Shown here in pieces: positions 14,115 through 64,000 of a stretch of 64,000 nucleotides of DNA. Numbering within the stretch: position 1 is the stretch's first letter; every line of letters begins with the position of its first letter. Origin of the DNA: Epinephelus fuscoguttatus (taxonomy: Eukaryota; Chordata; Actinopteri; Perciformes; Serranidae); contig NC_064767.1 of assembly GCF_011397635.1 (NCBI RefSeq), forward strand, positions 20,076,537 through 20,140,536, written 5' to 3'. Below the pieces are notes generated by a model. The model had not been told where the DNA came from. It ran no database searches and was given only the letters and a program-made list of their open reading frames with translations. The position numbers and the translations under genes were made by a program.

Positions 14115-15466
14115 CAAATAAAATCCTTTTTATTTTCTCCGACAAAGTGCACGCCTCAATTCTACAAAGCAGCACATTACAATGTAATGGAATAAATACA
14201 ATAAAATCCGCTGAATTAAAAAAAAAAGAAAAGAAAAACACAAGCAAGGAGATACACAAGTACCTGCACAATCACACTGGTGGCAGGACTAAATCAGACT
14301 CTTTAGAAAGGCTCCATGAGACAAACTGCTTCTTTTGGGGTGATTGTTTGACTTTTCATGCATCTTCAGTCCTTTGGATAAAGACATCCCGTCCTCCGCT
14401 TTCTAAAGTAGGCCGATTTAACCCCTGCATTTTTTTTGTAATTGAGGACTACCAAACTAACATGAAAGAAATACAGGTGCATACTCCCATGTTCATACAC
14501 ATCACCCTGGAAAACTTGTGCAATTGCAGCAGGATCTCCGAATCACCTACCTACTGCTGAGAGAAAATAAAGTGAACACATTTTCAGTTTTAACTGAAGT
14601 CACTACTCAAGTCTATGTGGTGCAACTTAGTGTTTTTTTCCATAGGCAAATAAAATATAACATAAAAGGCAAGGGAACACATCCCTTAATACTCCACAAA
14701 ATAATTTAGTGCTCTTTAAATAAAATTAAAAACACTATTTTCATATGGTGGCTCTTAAAAAAAAGAATTAAAAAAAGAAAAACTCACAGACTGAAAGGAT
14801 AATGCTTTAAGAGACATCAATTATATTAGGAAAGAACTGAAATCCCATGAAAAAAGACAGTATTGACAATAAAATTCTGTACAGAACGCAAAATCAATAT
14901 ACAATACAGTACCTGCAGATGTTATGCATACAGTACAATTCTCTTTTTACATAGTTTTAGTATGGGCTCCAGCCTGATCTATATACTGACTTAACACAGG
15001 TGGAAAAGCGGCTATTTTAGCTTTCAGTAATTTTAATGGTTATTCAGCGAGGAGTAGATCTTGTAGTAGGCGTTTAGAAAAAGAGATTGAAAACATTATT
15101 GCAGGATGGTCATCTTCAGTTGCATACTGCATGTGTTACATGAATGTGTGCTATGACGAGGAGCAGCGGGCTGATGAGAGAGACAGAGGACCGGACGGAA
15201 GAGAAAAAAAAGAAAGGGGTGAAGGGTTTAGCTGTTTTTGCTATCTCTCTGTCACAGAGGTTAAACCTTGCAATATCTCTCTGATCCACTACCCTGTACA
15301 GTACATTCGTGGCCAGTATTGCACATTACCAGCCGAGTCCACCCTGATTCTGCGAGGTGAGGACCTTCAGTGCTGAATTTTTGTCCTGTAAGTCAACACT
15401 AATCCAGTGATGAGATGAGACCGTAACCAGAGCTCACCAAAAAACCGACTGGGACTCCATCTGCCG
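14115..15466 (-). other. mark1: mark1 3' UTR
   Basis: This AT-rich non-coding sequence lies downstream of the mark1 stop (15467-15469, minus strand). Open frames here (for example plus strand 14147-14560) are low-complexity and match nothing known. The extent is inferred from the AATAAA position. Confidence 0.5.
14129..14134 (-). promoter_or_regulatory. mark1: Poly(A) signal, mark1
   Basis: TTTATT on the plus strand gives AATAAA on the minus strand, about 1.33 kb after the mark1 stop codon. Other A/T-rich near-matches lie nearby (14095-14120 plus strand), so the exact site is uncertain. Confidence 0.45.
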
Positions 15467-54276
<38,810 letters not shown>

Positions 54277-54621
54277 CTTGTGTGCTTCGCAGGCCGCTCA
54301 GCGATGCAGCGGGCTGGGCAGAGCAGACACGGCGCGGTCCGTCGGTGCCTCCGTCCCTCTCTCTACATCCCCTGTAAACACCGCAAACGGCGGCCCTTTT
54401 TTACCGCAGCATAGCGCGCGCAGGGCCCAGCCGACACGCCAGATTTTCTTATTGGCTTTGTGCACTTCCCCTCAGGTAGGCTAGTGGCAGACAGAAAAGG
54501 AGGAAAGAGAGACTGAGAGAGAGGGAGAGGGAGTGAGAGGGGGGCAGGCCAGGAAGATGCGTCGGTAGCGGCGGACGGGTCTGCGCAGCGCATCTCAAAC
54601 CTCCCACCAGGAAGGATGGAG

Positions 54622-54624
<3 letters not shown>
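54277..54624 (-). promoter_or_regulatory. mark1: Putative mark1 promoter / 5' UTR
   Basis: GC- and CpG-rich DNA lies directly upstream of the mark1 ATG (minus strand). On the minus strand there is a CCAAT box (AAGCCAATAAG, CCAAT at 54451-54455) and, about 50 bases nearer the gene, a TATA-like GGTAAAAAAGG (54395-54405). The spacing would suit a start site near 54370, but no start element was confirmed. The start codon context (A at -3) is favourable. Confidence 0.4.

Positions 54625-54658
<34 letters not shown>
54625..54658. repeat. (TC)17 microsatellite upstream of mark1
   Basis: Seventeen TC units; on the coding strand of mark1 this is a GA repeat about 350 bases upstream of the ATG, at the edge of the CpG-rich region. 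It may lie in the promoter or leader. Confidence 0.9.
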
Positions 54659-54663
<5 letters not shown>

Positions 54664-54699
54664 CTCTCCCTGCCTCTAGGCTACACACACTCTGCCTTT

Positions 54700-57077
54700 G
54701 TCTCCTCTTTATAGCTCATTATTCAAGTCACCAGAAAACTGTTAAAGCACACAGTTGGCACAGTGTCTGTCAGATTTGGACCACATTAACCACAGCCTGC
54801 CAAACCTGGAGAAATATTTCATCATGCAGCACAGTAATTATACCCTTAAAGTTGATTTTGTAGTGTGACTGAATGCATGTCTCAATTATGGCTGGAGTGA
54901 TATAAATCAATGATATTTTGTTGTGTAAATATGGTTTAACAGCTTAGTGATTAAGATTTCCTGTGGTTTGAATATGACAATGTGGTAAACAGTCCACAGA
55001 GAGGCCTAGTTCAAGGGTGAGGCCTGTGTCACACTGCAAACTGGACAGACTTTGCCATCTGTTGGACAGTCACAGCATTACACCCCCCCATTGTTCCTCC
55101 AGTCGTGATCGATGATTTTTTTTTCTGAGTGAGCACGGAACAAAACATGAGTCTGCTACTAAGAGGCAGATTTTGTCTGCTTCCCATCCGTGAAATCATT
55201 ACCTGGGTTTTTCAGGGTGTGGTGATGATGTTATGACGTGTGCATGCATGCAGGTGTGCATGCGCAGTTTGTCCAGTAGGTGTCAGGCTACACCTGCAGT
55301 ATATGTTGCACATCTGCAGCGTCTGACATGTGGGGCCCAAAGAAATAATGCCATTACTCATCTTTTTTTGTCATGAATTACCTTCAGCTTTTATCCTCTG
55401 TCTCATAAGTCATGATTGTACTGACACGTCATATTGTGATGAGGAACAAGCTGTGTAACAGGAGTTAATGTCCATTACTGAGTCTCTTGTATGAGATGTC
55501 ACATCTTCTTTGTCCCTTTGGTATTATGGTGGAGTTTCAGGCAGACAGTTGCACCTTCCTGGGCGTTACATGACTGATGGTTTGTCTCACGCAGCAGAGA
55601 GGCCCCAACCATAACAATGGACACAGCATGATATAACGTATCACAATAAGTGATGGATATAGGAGCTGAAAGCCACTGAGAACATTAGGTCTGTTTTTGT
55701 GGTTTTGAGGTATCTGTGGTTTATTTTTCAGCGACTACAAACGACATCAGCTCACTGGGACCACCACCATCCTTCACGTCAGGTTGGAGTGCTCAGATTC
55801 ATTGAAAAATGTTTTGTCTTCATAAAGTTTTTAGGGGGAGATACCAGAACAATATGCAAAAAGATAAGATGGGTTCAACCAAACAAAAGGGGTCCAACAC
55901 TGGATCTTGGCATGTAGATGGGCATTTTTGGAATTCTGCATCTGATCCCTGCGTGGATCAGGTCCCAACATAGCAGATCTTATCCTCTCTGAGCCCTAAC
56001 AACTGGGACCAGCTAAATAATTCCAGCAAGACACATCCTCTTACTACTAATAGTGAGATTGTTGGCTGTGTTTTGCTCGTATCTATTTTAGATTTGATAA
56101 CATGTACTCAGTTTTTACGCACTAAAATGAAATAAAATTTTGTTTGTGTCTATCACTTGGGAAGGTGAAATTATCCTAAAATAAAATGCAACTTTTTTTT
56201 TTCTTTTGGTGTTGTAAGCAGAGGCCTTCAGCACTCTGTCTTAAAGCATTCACAGAGCAGTGTGTTCGTGCCTGGGATTTGCATTCTGTACCTGAGTTGC
56301 ACTGCTGTGGAATGTAATGGGCACTGACACTGGTTTAATGAGTGCATGTACACCCAGGGCCAAATGCAATTACATGCTCTCACAGGCAACCATCAAAAAA
56401 GTAGGCAGCTGTTAACCACCATTCATCGCGGATGGTCATGCAGTTAACTGTATTTGCAGGACAGGGGGTGAGAGGAAAGAGTAGAAAGACGGAGAGAGAG
56501 GGGGGAGAGAAACTAAACTCATTATGAGACAGATAGTGGAGTAGCATCTGTCAGCATTGGCACTTTACCACAGCTCTTTTTGCCTGACTCAGTTTCACCA
56601 GTGAAAGTCAAGCCACGCTTTCCAGTCAGTAACAATGTTCGCACACATCCTGCAGAAGTGTGGGAAATACCGCGAACAGCCTCTTCAGGAAGGAGGATGT
56701 TTTGTACAGTTTTGCATTCTTACATTCAGCCACAGTTTGTGCCTCTCACCATTACATTTAAACACAGACCTAAGCGTCTGAGAAGTAAATCAGCTACCTG
56801 GTGATGTTTGAGAAGGTTGTTTAACTCTCACTGATGTTCTGAAAGTAATGTAAAAATCCTCAGAGATTCTTTAAACCATCTGAATGAAAACATTTCCTCC
56901 ACTGCAGGATAAAATAAAAGGTTTGTTGCAGTATTTCTAATCCAGGTAGTGGAAATTACATAATGTCCTTGCTCTTTCTGTGCACATAAGTAAAGCATTA
57001 TTTTGTATGAAAATATAAAACATCAATTTAGACAAATATACCAATAATCAGTTTTTTTTAATGTTTTTTGGTTCATG
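54700..57077. other. Upstream of mark1, no gene seen
   Basis: AT-rich sequence with short frames (74 residues or less) that match nothing I recognise and no splice-linked coding set. Only small repeats such as a GA-rich patch at 56490-56512 were noted. Confidence 0.55.
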
Positions 57078-57741
57078 TTAAAGGAACAGTGTGTCAGATT
57101 TAGTGGCATCTAGTGGTGAGCACTGCAGACTGCAACCAGCTAAAACTTTTTCCATGTGCTAAGCATCAACTCCCGGTTGGGATTCCTTCAGGGTTTATAG
57201 TTCAGGAGGTTTTTACTGGGAGCCAAATAATCCGCCGAGGTTTCGTCCTTTCCAAAACAAAAGGACCAGGTGATTAAAAGCTGTAGAAACACTGAATAAA
57301 GTAATTTCATATTACAAATCAGTGTCTCTCCGATGCTGTTTGGCTGCTAGCCCAGCACCTACTAATGTGTGCTCACCTTCTTCCTCTAATAACGTAAGAC
57401 CCAGATGTTCAAAAGGTTTTTACCAGGAGCCAAATTATCAACAGAGGTCTCTTCCTCTGCAAAACAAACAGACCAAGTGATTTAAACTGGTAAAAACACT
57501 GAATAAAGCAGTTTCACATTTGAAAATTACTGTATCCCAGATGCTGCTCGTTGTGGAGGGGCTGCTGCTAACTTCAGAGACCACTGCATAAACTTGAATA
57601 GCCCTATCTAGCGCCAGTGCTTGGTTTGTCCATTCTTAGCTACTGTAGAAACATGGCTGTGAGACAAAGAAAACATGATTATTATACTGTATTCCATTTT
57701 TACCAGTATACCCCCCTCAATCCTACACACTTCTCTTCTTA
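57078..57741 (-). mobile_element. TTAA MITE, AGGAACAGTGTGT family, copy 3 (reverse orientation)
   Basis: Starts TTAAAGGAACAGTGTGTCAGATTTAGTGGCATCTAGTGGTGAG, the reverse complement of the right end of copies 1 and 2 (CACTAGATGCCACTAAATC). The other end, CAATCCTACACACTTCTCTTCTTA, is diverged and lacks TTAA. The duplicated interior sentence (GAGCCAAAT.ATC..C.GAGGT.TC) is present twice. Confidence 0.6.
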
Positions 57742-58623
57742 GTGCTTTGTCGAATTCGCATAGCACTTCTTTAGCACTGTTAGACTCAACTGTTAGAATG
57801 GACAACATGTCAAAATATGTGCAACAGGGCCAGGAATTTTGGGAACCTTGGGAAACAGGTTTAAAAATATTTTTTATTGTGCAGCAGACAGAATATTTTT
57901 CATCCAGATGGTTTGAAGAGCCTTTAAGGATTCTGGAAATACCTTCAGCTCAGCCTTGAGTGTTGTTAAAATCCATTCTGGGTGTTTCTTTTTTCTGAAA
58001 AATTTGCTCTGTGAATGAAATGTATTGGTAACACATGAGAGACACAAACTGGGGCTAGCTCACGTTAGATTCACGGTCTAGTTCATTTTAAAGGAACATG
58101 TGCCAACATGATTAAGTCCAGTTTGGGTAAATACAGTCGAAGTCTGAAGTCTGTGTTCTGATTTACTACTGTTACAGCTATATATCACTACTGTCCTAGC
58201 ACATGTTGTAGCTCTAATCAGCACACATCAGTGTGAGCTAAAAACACATAAGGTATTACAAATAAAGAGTCATCAGTAGAAATTCCTGCTTTAGAAACGT
58301 GTTAACTGAACACCTTACAAGGCAGAGCTTGCACTCCGCTGTCTGCTCTGACAAGTCAATAAAACCCACTGGTATGCTGAACATTTTTGGAAGGCAAGAT
58401 AGATATGAGGCTGTGGTGGAATTTGATCAGGCAGAGAGCCAGCCTCCTGTTCATTACAGAGCTTCCCAGCAGCAACACACCCTCCCGGTGAGCACACCTC
58501 AACCTGAGGAAAAGTATTACTGACTGGCACGTCAACAGCCCGCGCCCACCCTTGGCCTCCCCTCCACCTGCCTGTCTTCATCGCTGTCACATATGCATGT
58601 GCTCACACACGCTACATACAATG

Positions 58624-58627
<4 letters not shown>

Positions 58628-58665
<38 letters not shown>
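58628..58665. repeat. (CA)19 microsatellite
   Basis: Nineteen uninterrupted CA units in the region upstream of mark1. Confidence 0.95.
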
Positions 58666-58666
<1 letters not shown>

Positions 58667-59136
58667 CATGTACTGTCTCAATTTCTCCCAAGTTGTATTG
58701 GGAGGGATGGCAGGGAAGTGGAAACTATGAAAAGGCTTGAAAATCCAGGGCAGATGTGAGCTGACAGGGCGGGAGAGATGGAAGTTGACTGGGAGCAACG
58801 AGTGTAAGTGAGAATCTTTAGATTTAACTGCAAAACTGTCTTTTATTCATGTTTGGTTGGATTATTTTCTGACACTGTTTGGGAGAGAGGCAGTGATAGT
58901 TCATACTGAAAATACTTTAATTTTGGAATATAGCCACTCAGTATTCTGAAGCCTCATTTTAGTAGCTTCAGATAAACCTTTGAATACATTTTTTCACAGA
59001 CGAAAGACTGTGAATTTTGTCCCAAATCACTCATCTGTACATTGAAAGCCCATGAGGAATGGATCTCTAAATGGCAGAGGAATGATTACAGTAAGCAAAA
59101 TCATCCCAGTATCCATATGGGCACCTGACTGTTGTT

Positions 59137-60018
59137 TTAAAGGGACAGTTCACCTCAAATTTCCTCTTACCTGTAGTGCTATTTATCAGCCTAGATTATT
59201 TTGGTGTGAGCTACTGATTCGTTCATTCATTTTTTTCCATAATTGCTTATTGGGGGTTGCCAGGGGCTGGAACCTGTCCCGGCTGACATCAGGCGAGAGC
59301 TGCTGGGGTACACCCTGGACAGGTCACCAGACTATCACAGGGCTGACACATAGAGACAGACACATTCCCACCCACGGCTAATGTAAAGGCACTAGTTAAC
59401 CTAACCTGCATGTCTTTGGACTGTGTCAGGAAGCCGGATTACCCAGAGAAAACCCACGCTGACACGGGGAGAGGACACAAACTCTGCACAGAAGGGTTTC
59501 CCCCCACCTTGGATTTGAACCCTCTTGCTGTAAGGCAACAATGCTGACGACTGCACCATGCCTAGGTGACATGCCATCTGCCATCCCTTCCACCTTCTGA
59601 AAACAAAGTCAGCTGGTATAGTGTGTCACTTTAGAAACTTGCTGTGAGCTTGTTGTGAGCAGTTTCATGTAGGAAGTGTTTCCTTTCTACCAAACTACAC
59701 CTGCCAACCGTGTCACTGCGCAGAAGCAATCAAGGAAACATGGTTGGCAGGTGTAGTTCATGAAACTGCTCACACCAAGGTCTGTGGATTCTTTTGAGTA
59801 ACCGGGTCATGGTTTCTGGAAAGAGACATTACTTTTTTATTTGAGCACCACAAGCTGAGTGTCATCTAGCTCCATTACATTGTAGAGAAGGCAGACTCTC
59901 TATGGCTGATATCTCCAACACTCGGCAACTTACACCAAAACAATCTAGACTGATAAAAAGCACCACAGGTGAGAGGAAAAATACGTATTTTTGATTCTGG
60001 GGTGATATGTCCCTTTAA
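59137..60018. mobile_element. Foldback MITE, TTAAAGGGACAGTTCACC family, copy 2, with nested insertion
   Basis: Left end TTAAAGGGACAGTTCACCTCAAAT, right end TTCTGGGGTGATATGTCCCTTTAA, TTAA at both edges. The inverted arms GTGAGCAGTTTCATGTAGGAAG and TTCATGAAACTGCTCACACC (about 59657-59780) and the phrase CTGTAGTGCTATTTATCAG are shared with 32341-32979. A second repeat is inserted at about 59220-59575. Confidence 0.65.
59220..59575 (+). mobile_element. Common teleost interspersed repeat nested in the MITE
   Basis: GGGTACACCCTGGACAGGTCACCAGACTATCACAGGGCTGACACA, then AACCTAACCTGCATGTCTTTGGACTGTG, AAGCCGGATTACCCAGAGAAAACCCACGCTGACACGGGGAGA and TGCTGTAAGGCAACAATGCTGACGACTGCACCATGCC. I recall this succession as one of the most abundant fish interspersed repeats, probably the 3' part of a non-LTR element. 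It is non-coding. Confidence 0.65.
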
Positions 60019-62991
60019 CACAGACTGAACCTATCCTTTAATGCAGCTAGGTATAAAGGAGAGGCTAGCATGTGTATGAGGAAGCCCCCATCTGGCAGTG
60101 ACCTTTCTTTTAGGATTATCTCCCTTGAACTATCTCCTGCTTCACCTTGACACCTTGACTCCACCTAGCTGGCAGACTTGCCCTACATCACCACAGAATC
60201 AGCAACACTTTGTGTTAGCCATGCCTTACAAATGGTTGTAACTAAGGGTTTTATTAATGATTACTAAATCATTTGTGATGATTTATAGATCAGCTTGCTC
60301 ACCAGAAGAAAATGTTCGCATTGTACATTTCTGCAAACCACGAATATGTTTCATTTTCACATTTCATAGATATCATATCAGTGTTTCTAAGGCGACATAG
60401 TATATTAGCTGACTTTGTCATCAGAAGGTGAAAGTTATGTTTTGACAATGCTAGGGTGTGCGCATATTTGGTGCAGCAACAGAAATTAAGCCTCCTCTGA
60501 ATGAAGCAACACTTCCACAGAACTAGCTGTAGCCTATCATGATGCACTCCAGGCCCAGGGTGCTTCCTCTTATGACCAAGCTGCTAATGATAAACGCTAC
60601 ACTGTGCAGAGGGCCCCCAGAGGAGAAATATAAACTTTTTCCTCTATATGAACTTGAATCATAAAAGGCAATGGCACTTACTGTTACTGTTACTGTACTT
60701 GGGGATAATTATCATCCTTGTATATCATGTTTTCCCTTGTAATTATGTCATAATTCAAAGGCTTCCCCAGCGAGCTTAAAACGGTCGGGTACGTCATCAT
60801 GTAACAAACTCTTCTCTGAGGAACGGGCCTATTAATTGTCAGTATATAATTACATTCACAACACCCCAAGGGCCCGTCTCGTTTAGTCATCTCAGAGTTA
60901 CTGCTACAAACTATAATTAGAGAATGTAATCACACAGGTATGGACCTCCAGGATTTATTTTTTCAGCCTGACTGAAGGCTGATTGAAATGACATCTGTGG
61001 TTGGGCACCAGGCGGGGAGTGTTTACGACCTGGCATGTGTTCAACTGCCACATGCAGTGGCACCGGGCAGCATACCATACCAGCAGAGTTCACAATTTAC
61101 ATACACAAACACGCATGCATGGACGGCTGGTTTTGCTAATTTGCTGGACGTGTGTATATGCTTGTTACCTTGAGAGTGATTTCTTGAGTGGCGTGCATGT
61201 GTGTGTGAGTGTGTCTCCCTGTGAATGCCCTTGTGTGGTTATGCCACCCTCGTGTGGCACTTTTTGCCAGTGTTAACAAGTGACCTCATCCCGTCATGTC
61301 TTTCCGATCTCAAATGCCATCCAATAAACTACTCATTTCTCACCTCTTCATGCACTCTCTCCCTTTCGCCATTAAAACACCTCTTACCCCTCTCCCTGAC
61401 ACCCACTCTGAAAGAGCTCAAGACAGGAGAACATAAAGCAAAGGCACACTATGAAGTGATCGTGAGTGATTTCCCAGTGAGAAGTGATTAATCACTTGAG
61501 TTTCAGCAACATTTTTGTGATGTAGGCCCTGAGGTTAAACCTCGAGAAGTCTGAAGCCAGTGAATGTTTGAATTAATGTAGTTCTGCTGAACCTTAAAGA
61601 CTGTTTCAGCATCACATGTGTGGGTTTTTGTTTCATATTTTTCTGTATGTTTGTTGCCACATTAGTTGCATGGCTACAGGGATGATAATGTCAGTCAGTC
61701 TGTCATATTGCATGGATTAAGATGACATTTTGTACAGCTATCACACTTCTCTGAGGGTGAATTACACTAACTTTGGTGATCCCTGATATTTCCTATGGCG
61801 CGACCATGAGGTGAATGTTGTCACTTATTCTGAAAATGAAATATAGGTTATCCTGAGAAATGTCTCAACTTCAGATTGCTTTTAAATTTTGGGCAAACAT
61901 TAATTGATCCCTGACAATATATTCTAATAAACTGGTTGACCCGATCTTTCCTTTAGCACCACAATGAGGTTAACATTTGGAGTTTTAAGTTAAATTTCTT
62001 CAATTTGTCAGCATGCTAACATGATAAACTTATTTCAATCAGGAGAGACAGAAGGATGAAGATAATATTTAATACCAAATATGAGTGTACAGATTAACAG
62101 ATGCTTTGTGCTGATTAAGATTTAACAGAAGTCTTTGGTGCTTGTACACCAGAGAGAGATACTTTGTGACAGAGGGACATCTGTGAGGCAGCAGGATAAA
62201 TCCCGCCATGGAGTCCAGACACTGGTGGTGGTGGTGGCTGATGACTCTGAGGTTGCTGACTGCTGTGGCAGGTGAGGCTGATGAATCTGTAAAGACTAGG
62301 TTGTGATGGGGAGGTGGAGGTCACACATGAATGCAGCAAGAAAGAACTACGGCAGAGAAAGATCCATATTTAAAATGAGGAGCAGTAAGATGATAGGCTG
62401 ACAGAGAAGGTGTGTTGCTGTGCTGTTGGTTGACTGTGAATCAGCTGATGACTCAATTGACAGCGACAGACAATGACACCTAAAAATAGTGAGTGAGCAT
62501 ACATGCAAGTAATAAATGTGAAAACTAACAGCCTGAGCATGTAAAGTTTTGTCCTCCTGACTAAACTTTTCGCTTGAGCTTCATATGTCAAAAATCCTAA
62601 ACATCTGTACATGATTGTCACTGCATGTTAGCATTCTGATGTTAGCATTTAACAAAGCAGCACTGTGCCTTGGTATGAACCCACTGAACCGCCCAGTGTG
62701 GCTTTTTGAAATAATTTTGTGTTTTTACTTTTTTGGGAGGACATCACAAAAGACACAGGAAAACATAAGGGATTTCATCCTCTCCTGCATACTGCAAATG
62801 TGTGTAATCAAGGCTGAGTTATCAACAAGGCAAAGCAGCCAGCTGCTCTGGTACCCTCAGGGACCTTGAAGACTCCAAGTTCACCAGCAATTATTTTGTG
62901 GTGACTGAATCAATTGCAAATTTGTTTGTTTTTACTGTATGCACCACAGAAACCAGAAAAATCACAGTATAAACTGAAATGATGGGTTACC
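60019..62991. other. Upstream of mark1, no gene seen
   Basis: Both strands hold only short frames without recognisable protein sequence. GT-rich patches occur near 61195-61215 and a GGTGGTGGTGGTGG stretch near 62223. No RNA gene was recognised. Confidence 0.5.
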
Positions 62992-63924
62992 TTAAAGGGA
63001 AACTGCACTATTTTTCAACCTGAACTCTATTTGCTCATGTTTTTGTGTCTAAGCGACTAATGGGGACATCAGTATTTAAAACTGGTCCAGGACTGAGTGA
63101 GAAAGCTGAAAGCTGCGATACAGACTGCAATATAATCTTCAGGTCAACAGCACATCCTTTGCTTTTGCCACTGACAGGATCAGATTGTTACTATGAGTGT
63201 CTGACAAAAAAATAAACCATTTTTCTTTACCTTTCCCTTGATCCAGTCTGTTATTGTGTCCAACCAAGTCTCGCTCGCAGAGAAGTCTCATTCTGCAGTC
63301 TCATGAGTTGAGTTGTTGCAGGGTTGGGTTTAATTTCAGTAACTCAGCTACAGGAATCTTCTTGAAGATGGGTTGTGTCAGTGTCTTTTGTAAATATTCA
63401 ATATATTTTTGTGTCATCCACAAAAAGATATGCGTCAGATTGTATCACTCTTGGTAAATCATTTCTATAGACAACAAAGAATACAGGGCCCAGTACAGAC
63501 CTCTGTGGACCTCCAGAGGTCACCACTTTCCAGCCTTCCACCACTTACTACCACCTGCTGTTTCCTCTTACATAAGAAATCCCATATCCAGTCTATAACT
63601 CTATTGTCTATACAATATTTCTTTAATTTTGACAGTAGTCTTTTTTGAGGAACTGTGTCAAAAGCTTTTTGAAAGTCCATATGCAGTCAACCAATTGTTC
63701 TCTATCCACAGCTGCTGATCACTTATCAAGAACTGTTAGAAGATGAAGTGTAGTTGATCCTCCAGATATTAATCCATAGTTTATTATTAAAAAGTCTGTT
63801 TGATTTCAGATTATCAACAATATATGCTCTGATTAGAAATCAATGCTCAATGCTTGGCCAGTTTCAAAAACTGTTGCCCCCATTAATCGCATCCAGGTTG
63901 AAAAGTACTGAAGTTTCTCTTTAA
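62992..63924. mobile_element. TTAA-flanked MITE (TTAAAGGGAAACTGCACTATTTTTCAACC), interrupted by LINE
   Basis: Left end TTAAAGGGAAACTGCACTATTTTTCAACCTG; right end CAGGTTGAAAAGTACTGAAGTTTCTCTTTAA. The ends are inverted and TTAA is at both edges. A reverse-transcriptase fragment lies inside. The segment 63166-63206 also occurs next to the hairpin at 42811. Confidence 0.6.
63390..63850 (-). pseudogene. Non-LTR retrotransposon reverse transcriptase fragment
   Basis: On the minus strand, residues like SGGSTTLHLLTVLDK, then MDFQKAFDTVPQKRLLSKLK (63620-63680), IDWIWDFLCKRKQQVVVSGG, then in a shifted frame SVLGPVFFVVYRNDL and FVDDTKIY, follow the order of the reverse-transcriptase palm. The catalytic FADD-type box reads FVDD. 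In-frame stops and at least one frameshift near 63540 show it is dead. Consistent with a Rex/CR1-L2-like LINE; not assigned further. Confidence 0.75.
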
Positions 63925-64000
63925 AGTAACAGCTGTATAAATACCCATTACTGAGGCCTTTGTTGTACAAATCAATTAATCAATCAATTTACTGCAACAA

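Noticed and set aside
14147..14560. A 137-residue plus-strand frame
   Set aside because: It lies antisense in the mark1 3' UTR, is Lys-rich because of A-runs, and is not recognisable.

Overview
This is a vertebrate nuclear window, almost certainly from a ray-finned (teleost) fish. Split genes use GT-AG introns, the proteins are strongly vertebrate, and the introns are full of fish-type repeats: TTAA-flanked MITEs, a tRNA-derived SINE, non-LTR retrotransposon pieces and many CA microsatellites. Exons were joined by eye from splice signals and recalled family sequences, and reading phase was checked at every junction.

Three protein-coding genes account for all the coding signal I can support. 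(1) Positions 166-2327, plus strand: the last ten coding exons of a cone phosphodiesterase gene (pde6c), cut by the left window edge. They encode the catalytic HD domain and end in a CaaX box. (2) Positions 6739-12989, plus strand: a complete eight-exon lgi1, a secreted leucine-rich-repeat/EPTP synaptic protein of 545 residues. (3) Positions 54276 down to 15467, minus strand: a complete 18-exon mark1, a microtubule-affinity-regulating kinase of 776 residues. Its introns cover more than half the window. lgi1 and mark1 converge tail to tail, with poly(A) signals about 225 bases apart.

Layout: 1-3400 pde6c end and 3' UTR; 3400-6160 intergenic with no gene seen; 6160-6738 GC-rich lgi1 promoter and 5' UTR with a (CAG)8 run; 6739-13906 lgi1; 14129-54276 mark1; about 54277-54660 GC-rich mark1 5' region with a (TC)17 tract; 54700-64000 mark1 upstream DNA with no gene, only repeats.

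The three genes do not form a pathway. pde6c next to lgi1 matches the human 10q23.33 neighbourhood. mark1 as the next gene does not, because human MARK1 is on 1q41, so a rearrangement lies between lgi1 and mark1. I found no new biological system. The most interesting signals are in the repeats: two copies of one MITE, each interrupted at almost the same site by a different insertion; a 579-bp inverted-repeat element carrying the N-terminal piece of a RecQ-like helicase; and a high density of TTAA-flanked elements. Among the genes, the points to check are the CaaX ending of pde6c (Cys instead of Leu) and moved glycosylation sequons in lgi1.
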